Assembly (NCBI GenBank): GCA_026874595.1
Contig: CM049306.1
Span: 99,997,642-100,061,641, forward strand
Length of the DNA: 64,000 bases
Reading direction: 5' to 3'
Origin: Sipunculus nudus
Lineage: Eukaryota; Annelida; Sipuncula; Golfingiida; Sipunculidae
The position numbers and the translations under genes are program-made. The notes under the pieces were generated by a model, which saw nothing but the letters and a program-made list of their open reading frames with translations, searched no databases and was not told the DNA's origin. Shown piece by piece: positions 23,630 through 33,970 of the stretch. Each line of letters opens with the position of its first letter. The stretch's first letter is position 1.

Positions 23630-24420
23630 CTCTTCTGTTTCACTCTCCGTCACCGAGACATCAGACACTCCTGGTTCAGTCTACGTCACCGACACCTTGC
23701 AACCCTCCTGGTTCAGCTTTCGTCAACGAGGCTCTCCTCCAGGTCCAATCTCCGACACCTAGACATTAGACTCTCCTGGTTCAGTCTACGTCACCGACAC
23801 CATGGACCCTCCTGGTTCAGCTTTCGTCAACGAGACTATCCTCCAGGTCCAATCTCAAACACCTAGACATTAGACTCTGCTAGTTCAGTCTACGTCACCG
23901 ACACCTTGGACCCTCATGGTTCAGCTTTCGTCAACGAGACTATCCTCCAGGTCCAATCTCAAACACCTAGACATTAGTCTCTGCTAGTTCAGTCTACGTC
24001 ACCGACACCTTGGACCCTCATGGTTCAGCTTTCGTCAACGAGACTATCATCCAGGTACAGTCTCAGACACCTAGACATTAGACCCTGCTGGTTCAGTCAT
24101 CGTCACCGACACCTTGGACCCTCCTGGTTCAGCTTTCGTCAACGAGACTACCCTCCAGATCCAATCTCCGACTCCTAGACATTAGACTCTCCTAATTTAG
24201 TCTACGTCACCGACAGCTTGGACCCTCCTGGTTCAGCTTTCGTCAATGAGACTGTCCTCCAGGTCCAATCTTCGACACCTAGACATTAGACCCTCCTGTT
24301 TCAGTCTACGTCACGGACACCTTAGACCCTCCGACATCAGGCTTCGTCACCGAGGCTTTAGACCCTCCTAATTCAGTTTTCCACTGAGACTTAAGAGCCT
24401 ACTGCTGCAGTCTTCGTCAT
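23630..24420 (+). repeat. 104-bp tandem array built from ~35-bp monomers
   Basis: The 'agtctacgtcacc' mark recurs at about 23677, 23782, 23886, 23990, 24094, 24198 and 24302, a period of 104-105 bp. Within each unit, three related segments begin 'gttcag(t/c)' or 'tccaatctc' and are followed by 'acgtcaccgac' or 'cgtcaacgaga', so the 104-bp unit looks like a higher-order unit of three ~35-bp monomers. Single diverged monomers remain at both edges (about 23620-23676 and 24330-24420). No coding role is visible. Confidence 0.85.
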
Positions 24421-26921
24421 CATATTCTTGTGATTTTCTCGGTTCATTCCATTAACAAACTGGTCCTACGTACATACCTAAGCATGACGTTTTCTTGCAG
24501 ACGGCAGCGTAAACAACTAAGCAGCCGCATACAAGCAGAGTTGATGGATTACAGTTGAATTCTACGGAATCTTAAAAAAAACCTGGACGAGATCGTGTTA
24601 TCCTAAATGACAACGTAATCGATTGAGGATTAGTCAGGTGTTCCCTTCAATAATCTTCGGAGTAGCCTGTTTATTTTTCTATGATGCATTGCTCGTATAC
24701 CTGCCATACAAAAAAAAATAGTGCCACTGGAGAGAGAACAAAATGTACCTTTCAATCACAATCACAGACTCACTTTTAAAGAATTTGATCGCAATATAGA
24801 GAATCTTACCGGGGCTATTTGACCCGCACGGTACCTGCAAGAAATCGTGGTTTCATTTTCTCACGTGCTTCACAAGGCTAGAAAACCTTATAAGAAAAAA
24901 CCAGGCAGCTTCGTAAATGTACCTTTTAAAACCACGACATACACTGTGCGCCCTGTTTCCGCCATTAGTTATGAATATTTATCAAGACACCCAGTAACTG
25001 CCCCCTTGGGTACAGTTTGAGATATGTTTTAAACGGCATTACTCGTCTTTTCGGAGTAAAACACTTGGAATTTCTCACTCAAACCGTGCGAAGCGTGTTT
25101 ATGTCTCCGAAACTGACCCTTGTGCATTAGCATATGAATAAAATATAACATGGTTTACAAGAGATACGTATAAAAATTCGACCTAAAAAATTACTTGTCT
25201 AAGCAATCTCATCAGCAGGCCTTTTTCTTATATCTTCATACAGCAGTTGCAGCTCATTAAAACTTCATAGTTTCCCTGCCAGAACTGTTGCGGAGTTATG
25301 ATATAAGCTTGTCACGATCAGGTATATGTCGTTCAAAATTTGACTGGATGTTGTATCTAAGTAAGCTGGACGCAGAGACAGTGCACCATAGCACTATTTA
25401 AAAGTAGATGAGACCTGAAGTTGGACAGGATGTGGTGCAATTTTTATGCTTGGTACCAGTCTATAAATGATAAAACACCTTGGGAAAACAAAAAAGTCGT
25501 CCGTTCGTAATTGATACCGAAGAGTTAATATCGATTTTATCTAAGCGTGAAAGTGTTGTTTTGCGCCATTCAACTTTATTGGAACAATTGTAACAAAGGA
25601 ATGATGAAATTACATTTAAAGTTTACATAAAACTGGTAATCCGAATACCTGTTCTCTACCTATCTCGTCCCGCGAAACCTGTGATTCAGAGGAATACCAT
25701 TCAAGGTTTGGTATAAACTGCAGTGAGTATTCTGCGTGCTGCATGACCCAGGCCTTCGTGCCACCGCCCGGGTGATGTACGTTAAGATCATATCATGACA
25801 GCAGAGGTTCAGGTAATGTCAAGGCTCCTGTAGATCGTTATCTGCGTCTGGCGCTTTGCAACCCGCATTCTGACAAATTAAATACAGCTGTGTATACACA
25901 GCCTAGAATATATGGTACATTTGTTTTATTCTGTAGATCAAAGGCGGATCTGTTCAATAGTGATCAATCCCATTTACCTGCTAAGTCCCCTGGTGTATGC
26001 TTTTAATCGTTGGTGTTGTTACGAAAAGCGTTTGTGTTATGAACACAGGGCCGTAGTTTCATCATATATCATGACCCTCGCCAAGATCTTAACCACAGTG
26101 GTACAGTTTGGTTTACCCTCATGCCTTAAAGAGGGATAAGGGACAAATGGTAATAGAATGAAAAAGAAATCCCAGAACTTGCAATTAACAGGGTGGGTGG
26201 CATGAGCATTATTTTTACACCATGGCAAATTAATCGTAATAATCACACGCTACGTATTTTGTTGTTCCTCTTTTTGTATTATTATAATACCAGACCACAC
26301 GCCTTCTTTCCTTACGTATCTTTTTTTTCTTTTGTTCAAGAAAATAATTCAGTAAATTTACGATAATTACTATTATATGCCAACTAGGAATCGTGTTCTT
26401 CAAGTTATTAAATTGGAACTACCATATTTATTAAGCATTAATGGGAATTTTGACTTTTTTCATTGGGTTTGTTTATTTTATAGAACATTGGTTTATTTGA
26501 ATTACCTAGAATAATTTAATTTCTCTTTCGTGTGCTGTTTTATTACAAATTACGGAGGCAAAGTCATCACATATGCTTATTTATTAATGTTAATCAATGA
26601 GTGATTTGAAACTGGCACAGTCAACATCTAACTCAGAACTTACAGCAGCAAAAGAACGAAATTGACATGATTCAATTAGCAGGGAAGTGGACATAAAGAA
26701 ATCCTGCCTATGTCTCCCCAAAATCACATATATTGAAATGATTAAATGCAAGTTTTGTATTTCCGGTAAGCAACAGTACATACTTATAATTCTATTTAAC
26801 CATGAATTTCGACAGAGTATTCAGATGTTTTATGGTCGACTGAAATATAATGGTTACTACATATAGTGCATAAATAACTATCACCGAACCTTCTGAAAGT
26901 ATAATTATTCATATATATATT

Positions 26922-26924
<3 letters not shown>
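24421..26924. other. 2.5 kb intergenic, no gene seen
   Basis: No exon, RNA gene or repeat family recognised. Short open frames near 25912-26246 have no recognisable domain. Confidence 0.5.
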
Positions 26925-26962
<38 letters not shown>

Positions 26963-27078
26963 ACAATATGTATATATACAACCAATTTTTCACACACTTT
27001 AAAAAAAAATCTCAAAACATTTACAAATAATTTTAATGGTACTGTACATGGAAGCAGAGTTTGTATATATATATATAT
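26925..27078. repeat. (AT)n-rich stretch before an LTR
   Basis: Pure TA repeat at about 26925-26959 and a shorter one at about 27064-27078, which directly abuts the LTR at 27079. Confidence 0.85.
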
Positions 27079-27448
27079 TGTTACAGGTGTCTGTTTTGTT
27101 GTGAGCAGGAGTGTTACATGTGTATGTTTACATTCTGGGTCGTGTAGCGCAGGCATAGTTCGTTGCTATGGGAACCTCGCTTGTTGGGTCTGAAGCGTAG
27201 AGACACAGCTTTTTTTGTTCTAGATGTTTCAGGTCTGTTCATGTGCGTGTGTATTGTTCTTTAAGGAATTTTTCCATTTCTAAGAATAAATTATAATTAT
27301 TTGTTAACAAAAAACCACTGACTACTTTATTAATTCCCCTTGACATTTCACGCTGCCTAGTGTTACCGAATCTTATTTTTTTAAATCTCCGTAACAAAAT
27401 TTATGCTCGTCACGTTTACGTGATCTTTTGTTATTAGGTTCCGTAACA
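27079..27448 (+). repeat. internally deleted solo LTR (TGTTAC family)
   Basis: Starts TGTTACAGGTGTC and ends CCGTAACA, both canonical family ends, but only 370 bp long against about 780-920 bp in other copies. The missing part is internal. AATAAA is retained at about 27284-27289. The flanks are ATAT on both sides (27075-27078 and 27449-27452). Only about 22 bp of (AT)n separate it from the next LTR start at 27471. Confidence 0.85.
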
Positions 27449-27470
27449 ATATATATATATATATATATAT

Positions 27471-27569
27471 TGTTATAGGTGCTCTTTTATTGTGTGATAC
27501 GGGCGTAACTCGTGTTGTTGTTAAATTTTATGTTTAATCCGTACTGGTTGAACTCTCGTTGTCATGTGA
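27471..27569 (+). repeat. 5' LTR remnant
   Basis: About 99 bp that match the start of the 3' LTR at 31863 almost base for base ('gtgctcttttattgtgtga', 'ttaatccgtactggttgaac'). The match breaks off after 'gttgtcatgt(g/a)ag', where gag-like coding sequence begins. The rest of the LTR, the tRNA primer site and the 5' part of gag are therefore deleted. Confidence 0.9.
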
Positions 27570-27575
27570 GTCTAG

Positions 27576-28147
27576 GAATTTAAGCGCTGCATTAAAACAG
27601 ATGTTAAAACTTTTCTCGATGAGAAAAGTTCTGAAACACTTGACATTGCTGCTCAATTAACTGATGATTATTCATTGACACACAAAATGTCCTTTACTAG
27701 CAAATCAAACCAGTCATTCACAAATAAGATTGTAAAACAGTCTAGTCAAAAGAAGTTTACAGCGCAGTCACCCAGTAGAAGAAGTCCTGATAATTCAACA
27801 AAGCCCATAGCTACACCTCAGTCCACGTCCACTGTGTCTAAGTCCAACAAAGACCAGTCATTTTCAAAGAAAATCTATAATTACTGCAAGAAGGAAGGTC
27901 ACCTAATATCTTGCTGCTGGATCTTGCGAAAAGACCAAATAGCAAACCTTCTGGTTGTGTTTCAAAATCTATGCATAGCATAGTACAAGAGCCATGCTCT
28001 TTTCATGTAAATGAGGGGTACAACTCCTTTGTTGACTCAAATAAAGAGTTTCATGCTACGGAGGCCCAAGTGCCGTCTAAATCCAAAGAAGAATCCGTAG
28101 ATTGCGGGTAAAAACCTCAGTTGATTCCTGCGAGGAGTGTTCTCTAA
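27576..28147 (+). pseudogene. gag: gag remnant with degenerate zinc knuckle
   Basis: The open frame begins right after the LTR junction (a stop at 27573-27575, then open through the Met at 27675 to 27983). It encodes the C-terminal part of a Gag-like protein: an acidic/helical segment, a Lys/Ser/Gln-rich basic linker and a zinc-knuckle-like sequence at about 27878-27922. The knuckle keeps C-X4-H-X4-C, but the first cysteine of the usual CX2CX4HX4C is a tyrosine. After the knuckle the reading continues in another frame (27911-28111) and ends at a stop at 28109, with a further stop at 28145. The N-terminal capsid region is missing. Confidence 0.7.
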
Positions 28148-28985
28148 ATGAAGTCCTTTTATGACTCTTGCGAGAGTATTTCAAATGAGGCCAGGTCCTC
28201 TTATGACAAACAAAAGTTTGTTTCTGCTGAGGAAAATTCCTGCGTTGACTCCCATGAGGAGTTTGGTAAGGATCTAGATTCCTTAGATGACTCTGAAATA
28301 GAGTTTATGACTGACACCTTCAATGTCAGTTCTTTGTTTGATGAGGTTGAGGTAGTAGATTCCTTTCTTGACTCTGAAATGGAGTCATTTGAGCCATTCA
28401 TACATGATGGTTTTGTATCACTTTCATGTGATTTTTCAGATTCTACCCCTATTAGAATTCTTAGGGACACTGGTTCAGGCCAGACTCTCATGTTAGCAAA
28501 CACTTTGCCATTTTCTAATAGGTCTTTTACTGGTGCACATGCACTTGTTAATGGTGTGTTTTCAGACAGGCACACTTCAATTCCGCTTCACAGTATCCAT
28601 TTATTGTCAGATTTGATTTCTGGGAATATTACTGTGGGCATAAAAACTACTTTACCCTTTAAGGGAATTCAGTTGCTACTAGGCAATGATGTTATAGGTG
28701 ATAAAGTACAGCCTGTACCAATAGTGCATATAGTGACAGAAAAGCCGTCACTAGATCAGGACACTGATCTGGAAAGTCTGGAAATTCCTGGTTTGTATCC
28801 TTCATGTGCTGTAACTAGATCTATGGCCAAGAAAAACACACATGAGGATAATGGTCCAGATAATAACCTTCTGGGAGTCACTAGTGACTCGTCTAATGAC
28901 TTGCCCGTACAGGATGCAGCATCTCAAGGTCAGAACTTATCGCGGAACAGCATAAGGACTCTGATATTTCATGTTTGTTTCCCAG
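28148..28985 (+). pseudogene. retroelement aspartic protease region
   Basis: Part of a 321-codon open frame (28148-29113). Residues 1-90 are an acidic, Ser/Asp/Glu-rich linker with repeated D-S-x-E motifs. Residues 104-115 carry the retropepsin active site, Asp-Thr-Gly at 107-109. A Leu-Leu-Leu-Gly-Asn segment at about 176-180 corresponds to the second conserved hydrophobic-Gly motif. An Ala-Val-Thr-Arg-Ser-Met-Ala-Lys segment at 221-228 is a linker typical of gypsy-class Pol. The frame passes out of register with integrase near 28985, so residues after about 279 are not natural sequence. This domain looks the least damaged of the element. Confidence 0.75.
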
Positions 28986-30299
28986 GGCAGTTTCTAAAGA
29001 TGAGCTGTCACAGAACCCAGTTTGTTTCTATGTCAAACATGGAGTGCTTATGCGTAAATGGCGACCACCTGATGTATGAGCTGATGATGAGTGGGCCATC
29101 AAACATCAAATAAAAATGCCCAAAAGCTTTCGCAGTGAAGTTCTAAGCATGGCACATGAGGCTCCTTTGTCTGGCCATTTAGGTATAAATAAAAATTATC
29201 AGAAAGTTAGTAAACACTTCTATTGGCCTAGCCTCGGGAAAGATGTTGTACAATATTGTAAATCATGCCATACGTGTCAGATGGTAGGCAAGCCCAATCA
29301 GAATCCTCCTAAGGCCCCACTTAGGCCTATTCCTGCTTTCGAGGAACTATTCAGTAGGATTATTTTTTATTGTGTTGGACTACTGCCCAAAACAAAGTCT
29401 GGACATGAATACTTGCTGACAATTATGTGCACATCTACCAGGTTCCCTGAGGCAATACCATTGCGCAAATTTAATGCCAAAAGTGTTGTCAAAGCTCTGA
29501 CCAAGTTTTTTACAACTTTTGGATTACCAATACCCGTCCAGTCTGACCAAGGGTCTAATTTTATGTCTGGCTTATTCCAACAGGTTATGTTTGAGCTAGG
29601 TATAAAACAGTACAGCTCTTCGCCATACCATCCTGAAAGTCAGAGCGCCCTCGAGCGTTTTCACCAGACATTAAAAAACATGATCAGAACTTATTGCTAT
29701 GGCATACAGAAAGACTGGGATGAAGGAATCCACCTATTGCTGTTTGGTGTCAGAGAATCATTTCAAGAGTCCTTGGGTTTCAGTCCCTTTGAACTTTAGT
29801 TTTTGGACACTCCGTTCAAGGTCCATTGAAACTGCTTAAAGAAAAACTCTTGAGTGAAAATCCTGATTCTCCTAGTTTACTGCAGTATGTCACAGACTTT
29901 CGCACTAAACTACACAATGCTTGTGAGATTGCAAAGTCAAATCTAAAATCTGCACAAAGTAAAATGAAAACAGAGTATGACAAGCACACTGTAAGTAGGA
30001 CGTTTGAGCCTGGTGAAAAGGTCCTTGCCTTACTTCCCATCCCTGGCAGACCTCTGCAAGCTAGGTATTTTTGTCCTTACATTGTTGACAAGAAAGTCAG
30101 TGATTTAAATTACATACTGTTGACACCAGGTAGACGTAAGTGGAAACAACTGTGCCATGATAACATGTTGAAACCATATTATGACAGAAATAGCACATCA
30201 GATGTTGTACATAATGTTCCTACTGTAAATTGTGTAAACACTGACCCTGACCCAGTTAAAGTAGATACTGATTGTAAGTGTGATGTAAACATACAGTGA
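28986..30299 (+). pseudogene. retroelement integrase, broken
   Basis: Upstream integrase sequence is readable from about 28986 in the 29116 frame but has a TGA at 29077-29079. In the 227-codon frame 29116-29799, an H2C2 zinc finger uses His14, His21, Cys51 and Cys54. The DDE core follows: Asp144 and Glu180 are present with the usual 35-residue spacing, but the first catalytic Asp (expected at about residue 85) is Tyr. The frame stops at 29797; the C-terminal part resumes in another frame at about 29802 and runs to 30299. It includes a Cys-Pro-Tyr at residues 83-85 of the 29826 frame, in the place of the GPY/F motif. This integrase would be inactive. Confidence 0.85.
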
Positions 30300-31324
30300 G
30301 GTACAGTACCATTAAAAAACTCAGACGGGCTTAAAAACCTGGATGCCAAACCTACCATACCTTACCGCACAAGAACAACAAGACCTCAAGAACCTGCTGT
30401 GGAATTATGAACATTTGTTTAGTGACATTCCAACGCGAACTAACATGTTGTGCCATGACGTCGATGTTGGTGAGGCAAGCGCAGTCAAGCAACATCCATA
30501 TAGACTGAATCCAGAAAAGCAAAAGTATCTACAGGATGAGATTCAATATTTGCTGAAAAATGATTTTATTGAACCTAGTTACAGTAACTGGAGTTCACCA
30601 TGTATTCTTGTGCCAAACCTAATGGAAGTTATCGTATGTGCACAGATTATCGAAAACTGAACTCTGTCACCAAGACTGACACGTTCCCGATCCCGAGGAT
30701 CGAAGATTGTATTGATAGAGTCGGTAGCTCCAGGTATGTTTCCAAAATTGACTTGTTTAAATGATTCTGGCAAGTTCCGCTGACAGAACGAGCGAAAGAA
30801 GTGTTCGCATTTGTGACGCCGCGAGGACTGTACTAGTATAAAGTTTTGCCGTTTGGCATGAAGAACTCGCCGGCCACGTTCCAGCGCCTCATCCATATGG
30901 TTGTCAAGGACATTCAGGGCTGCGACGCATATATTGATGACCTCATCGTGTACAGCGAAATCTGGGAGAAACATCTGCAAATTCTTCGCGACCTTTCGAA
31001 AGACTAAGTGAAGCACGTCTGACTGTCAACTTAGTAAAATCTGAGTTTTGTCACAAGTAATATTTTTGGGTCATATTGTAGGGCAGGGTCAGGTAAAACC
31101 TGTTGATGCTAAGATAAGTGCTATTTCTGCATTTCCTAGACCAGAGAACAAAAAGCAAATAATGCGTTTTCTTGGTATGGCTGGATACTACAGGAAGTTT
31201 TGTCTAAATGTTTCTGCTTAGCTGAACCTTTGTCTAATTTGTTAAAGAAGAAACAAAAGTTTGTATGGAGTGTTCAGTGTGAAAATGCATTTCAGAATTT
31301 TAAAGCAATTCTGCAAAGTTCACC
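30300..31324 (+). pseudogene. retroelement reverse transcriptase, broken
   Basis: The N-terminal part is open at 30343-30660. A one-base frame change near 30618 moves the reading into another frame, which carries most of the palm, including the catalytic Tyr-Ile-Asp-Asp at 30930-30941, intact. In-frame stops are TGA at 30762-30764 and TAG at 30834-30836. Further frame changes occur near 31005 and 31060, and a TAG lies at 31219-31221 in the connection region. The sequence is clearly of Ty3/gypsy type. It lies downstream of integrase, which is unusual for that class. Confidence 0.88.
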
Positions 31325-31330
31325 AGTTTA

Positions 31331-31727
31331 GCAGCACCAGACTTTTCTGTACCTTTTAAATTAGCTGAAGATGCTAGTAATACTGCTGCTGGTGCTGTGT
31401 TGTTACAAGAAGGCAATGATGGCATAGATCATCCAATTTGTTATTTCTCAAGAAAGTTTAATGCAAACCAGAAAAACTACTCCACTATTGAAAAAGAATG
31501 TTTGGCTTTGATTTTGGCATTGCAATATTTTGAAGTTTATCTAACTTCATCATTCAGGCCCATCATTGTCTTCAGTGATCACAATCCCCTCACGTTCATG
31601 AACAAGTTGAAGTGTAAAAATCAAAGATTGTTGAGATGGAGTTTGTTCTTACAGGAATACAATCTTGATATCATACACATTAAAAGGAAAAGGCAATGTA
31701 CTTGCTGATTGCTTATCGAGATGTTTA
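31331..31727 (+). pseudogene. retroelement RNase H domain, nearly intact
   Basis: Open from about 31331 to 31708. A first acidic residue (Asp) is encoded at 31370-31372, a Glu-Lys-Glu motif lies at residues 32-34 of the 31397 frame, and an Asp in Ser-Asp-His-Asn-Pro lies at residue 61. The final Asp of the C-terminal motif is encoded at 31707-31709, but in a neighbouring frame after a small indel near 31690. The domain closes the pol region; a short non-coding segment then leads to the polypurine tract. Confidence 0.82.
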
Positions 31728-31812
31728 TGAAATGTTGTAAACAGGATGTTTATGTAATGTTGTAGCTAAGATGATTTTTGAGAAGTTGTAAAATTTAAGT
31801 GATTGTGATCAC

Positions 31813-31862
31813 AAAAAGAAAGTTTTCCGAGAAACTTTCTTTTTTTTCTACAGGAGGGGGAG
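31813..31862 (+). promoter_or_regulatory. 13-bp hairpin followed by polypurine tract
   Basis: AAAAAGAAAGTTT at 31813-31825 and its exact complement AAACTTTCTTTTT at 31832-31844 flank a six-base loop. The polypurine tract AGGAGGGGGAG follows at 31852-31862 and ends right at the 3' LTR. The tract would prime plus-strand DNA synthesis. The role of the hairpin is not known; it could be an RNA structure in the 3' end of the transcript. Confidence 0.75.
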
Positions 31863-32644
31863 TGTTACAGGTGCTCTTTTATTGTGTGACACGGGCGTAA
31901 CTCGTGTTGTTGTTACATTTTATGTTTAATCCGTACTGGTTGAACTCTCGTTGTCATGTAAGCCTTGGGTTTTCAGGCCTGGTCGTTGGTCACGTGATGA
32001 GCCTTGTATGTGAAGAGACACACGGCTATGTCTTTTTAGAGAATTCCTGAAACGCGTGTTCACTGTTGAGTAGGGTCCTTATAGACTGTTCAAGAATTGG
32101 AAAATTCCCGGCTTGGGTTGTGAAGCTATATAAAGGGGCTGTTTTTTAGAACCAGAGGGCAGAGCAGAGCAGATACCAGCGGACGCAAAAGCGTGTGTCA
32201 GGACCTTATTCGACGAATGCGGCAATTATAGATTTTCAAGAACTTTCTCTTGGATTTTATATATTTGGACTTCAGTTTACTTTCTGTGTTGTTGCAAGAA
32301 CTTTCCACTGGACTATCATTCTCCGAGAGTTTACATTCAAAGGACTTATTGTGGTGACGGTGTTGGTATCGAGGTACTGTACCATTATCTTTCTGTGTGA
32401 TTATATTGACTTGTTGCTATAACGCTGTTTTACTGTATAATTGTATTGATTTAGTGTATTGAATTTTTAGGGTTGTTTTAAGAATAAATTATAGTTATTT
32501 GTTAACAAAAAAAACACTGACTTCTTTATTCATTCCCCTAGACATTTCACACTGCCTAGTGTTACAGAATCTGTTTTTTTATCTCCATTACAAAATTTGT
32601 GTTCATCACGCATACGTGATCTGTTTATATTAGGTTCCGTAAGA
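31863..32644 (+). repeat. 3' LTR of the retrotransposon
   Basis: A 782-bp LTR. It begins TGTTACAGGTGCTC, has a good TATA box TATATAAAG at 32127-32135 and an AATAAA poly(A) signal at 32483-32488, and ends CCGTAAGA, a mutated form of CCGTAACA. From these signals U3 is roughly 290 bp, R about 350 bp and U5 about 150 bp. The 75-codon frame at 32195-32422 is within R and is not a gene. Confidence 0.9.
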
Positions 32645-33769
32645 ATATGTGTGTGTGTGTGTCTACAGACAGTTATACACCAGAGGAAAATTAAGTTTTG
32701 TTCAGTTTGACATTATTAAAACGTGTTTCATCTTTTTGAGATATAATGAATTCATCTCTTATGGGCAGATGTCGACCAAAGACAAGTGTCTATTATGGAA
32801 GGAGAAAAGCTTTTCTTCAGGACCATGATATCGTACGGAAAGAAACATGATACATGAAAATAAAAAAATTGATAAGTGACAAGGATGAATGACGTTTAAA
32901 CAATAACGAACACTCCATCAATGTCAGAACCATTCAAGGCTGCAATAAGATATCCCGGAGTACTCAGTGTAAAATATACGAGCAACTGTGTTCGAAATTC
33001 TATCCGACAGACTTTGGGTCACCGTGATTTGGGAGTTGATACGTTTTGAAGGCCTTTCTCATGCTGCAGAACCAGATAACCGTGCGGGACAAACGACACG
33101 GGATTGTATTTCCTGCAGGTTAAAGCAGTCTGGCATTTCCCTAAGCGATTATATTGGCCATATCGGACGGCAGACTCAACCAAAGTTGGACAGTGTAAGC
33201 AAAACAGGCAAGTATGAGAGTGGCATGAGAACGAAGATAATATGTAAATAGCCCAATCGCTAAAAGAAATTACGGTTTATGAAATTCGATCGAGTTTCAC
33301 CATCACAATTCTTTACATGTACTCTTTCTTTGCACTTACCTCTTACCTACCTTGGGTACATTCACGGGACCAGAAGTGTGATAAATAATGGGTTGTCAAT
33401 GAATATGGTTATCTTCATCCAGGTTCTGAGATAAAAAGGTAAATCCAATGTAACTTATACCAGCTATACGTAAAAATCAATAATGGTTAAATGCAGGAAT
33501 GAAACCAAACCCCCTTATTATACCTTTAAAACTTACGAAGAGTAAATTCTATAACCAACGTCAAGACGGCTAACACAACCTAATCACGATAACTTATTCG
33601 GGATTTTATGGACTTCTATGAAACCTACTATCAACATTTACCGGTGAAGTATATCTAGGCGAAATCTATGCATATGAAATAAGGTTAAAGGTACCCGGGC
33701 TCTTCCTTACATCCTTATTATAGTGATGTATCCCCTAACAATTTTTTCTCAATTTAAATTTAATTTAGT
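32645..33769. other. intergenic after the retrotransposon
   Basis: Begins with ATAT and a (GT)n run (about 32648-32661), then ordinary AT-rich sequence. An 87-codon frame at 32988-33251 has no recognisable domain. Confidence 0.5.
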
Positions 33770-33970
33770 CAGTGGCAATAACTTGCTTCCACCTGGTCCG
33801 GACCCCACCCCCTCTGGGCCACCGCAAACTATTTCAAGGGTTTCGGACCCGTTTTTTACCTGGACCCCCCCCCCCCCCTTTCCGGATTTGGGGGACCTTT
33901 TTTCAGGCTTTGTCAAAAGTCCTGCTTGGTTGAACCCCCTTTTCGTAAATCCCGGATGGATCCGCCCCTG
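33770..33970 (+). mobile_element. hAT-like MITE, copy 3
   Basis: Starts CAGTGGCAA and ends GGATCCGCCCCTG, in the same orientation as copy 1. The interior 'ggtccggaccccac', C tract and 'gtcctgcttggttgaacccc' match copy 1. No clear target duplication remains. Confidence 0.65.

Larger units (their letters stand above)
27471..32644 (+). mobile_element. decayed Ty3/gypsy-class LTR retrotransposon, IN before RT
   Basis: The element runs from an LTR start at 27471 to an LTR end at 32644 (GTAAGA, mutated from GTAACA). Inside, in order, are a gag remnant, aspartic protease, integrase, reverse transcriptase, RNase H, a polypurine tract (31852-31862) and the 3' LTR. The 5' LTR, primer-binding site and most of gag are deleted at a junction near 27570. 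ATAT abuts both outer ends (27467-27470 and 32645-32648), as expected for a 4-bp target duplication. Integrase upstream of RT is the copia-like order, yet the domains look gypsy-like (H2C2 finger, GPY/F-type module), which fits the Gmr1-like group. Many stops and frame changes make this copy inactive. Confidence 0.85.

Noticed and set aside
28148-29113. Integrase-before-RT order as an artefact of rearrangement
   Set aside because: All domains are collinear on one strand, linker regions are continuous, and the order matches the known Gmr1-like layout; an artefact remains possible but is less likely.
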